NCBI GenBank assembly: GCA_030035585.1
Contig: CM057467.1
Span: 67,568,941-67,632,940, forward strand
Reading direction: 5' to 3'
Origin: Dugong dugon
Lineage: Eukaryota; Chordata; Mammalia; Sirenia; Dugongidae
Length of the DNA stretch: 64,000 bases
The stretch's first letter is position 1. Each line of letters starts with the position of its first letter. This document shows positions 63,776 to 64,000 of the stretch, piece after piece. The translations under genes were made by a program, and so were the position numbers. The notes below the pieces were generated by a model that made no database searches, was not told the DNA's origin, and saw only the letters and a program-made list of their open reading frames with translations.

Positions 63776-64000
63776 CCTCCTTTCCTTCTGGTTTCTGGAG
63801 CACCTAGTGAAGCCCAGTCTCATGACTATGTAATTTGACACAGACCACAGCTCAGCATCCCTTATCTAGGAGTCCTGACCAGTGACTCTCCAAGGGGGAG
63901 GAAGGGGGCCACTTGCCATATGTCTTCGATTATAAGACACAAATAATTTGACATTTTACCATCTCTGCAATTGGAATTCGTCTTACATTTGAAGGCAAAG
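63776..64000. other. Unique sequence at window end
   Basis: No gene or repeat recognised. Confidence 0.45.

Overview
The window is mammalian nuclear DNA, almost certainly from an afrotherian and most probably an elephant or close relative (Paenungulata). The basis is the interspersed repeats. About 25 copies of the tRNA-headed AfroSINE are present, in a short form starting GGAGCCCTGGTGG and a longer form. There is also a nearly full-length RTE-clade LINE of the type known from elephant, several internally deleted RTE-derived SINEs with a tRNA-Gly-like head, and afrotherian-type L1 3' ends. Beneath them lies a dense layer of old MIR and L2 sequence common to placental mammals. Family names rest on my recognition of consensus patterns; no database was searched.

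I find no convincing host protein-coding gene, no host exon chain and no functional RNA gene in the 64 kb. Open reading frames above about 130 codons are accounted for by transposons, by a GT-rich minisatellite, or by chance openness in unique DNA. The window is best read as intergenic or deep intronic sequence.

Layout: 0-10 kb holds MIRs, a nested AfroSINE cluster at 1.3-1.8 kb, MaLR-like LTRs at 2.4 and 9.6 kb, and more AfroSINEs. 11-13 kb holds two MER5-type hAT remnants and RTE-derived pieces. 13-30 kb is MIR/L2-rich with AfroSINEs, an L1 3' end (21.4-22.2 kb) inserted at the edge of a hAT-like element, and two tandem AfroSINE pairs (24.5 and 28.5 kb). 31-32.5 kb is a four-level nest in an old L1 and includes a head-to-head AfroSINE dimer. 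33.5 kb has a second L1 3' end. 37.1-37.4 kb is a 39-bp-period minisatellite. 41.1 kb has a third LTR. 44.7-48.05 kb holds an AfroSINE followed by the RTE LINE, whose 5' end is inverted. 51-52.8 kb is an L1 composite with a tRNA-Gly-like fragment at its seam. 56-62 kb has further RTE, L1 and AfroSINE copies, and 62-64 kb is mostly unique.

The most interesting content is the insertion record. Target-site duplications show (i) RTE-driven insertions repeatedly landing in an existing duplication, leaving three copies of one short target (1.3, 24.5 and 44.7 kb, probably 28.5 kb); (ii) a 5' inversion of an RTE element inside a single duplication, as expected from twin priming; and (iii) two AfroSINEs joined 5'-to-5' inside one duplication.
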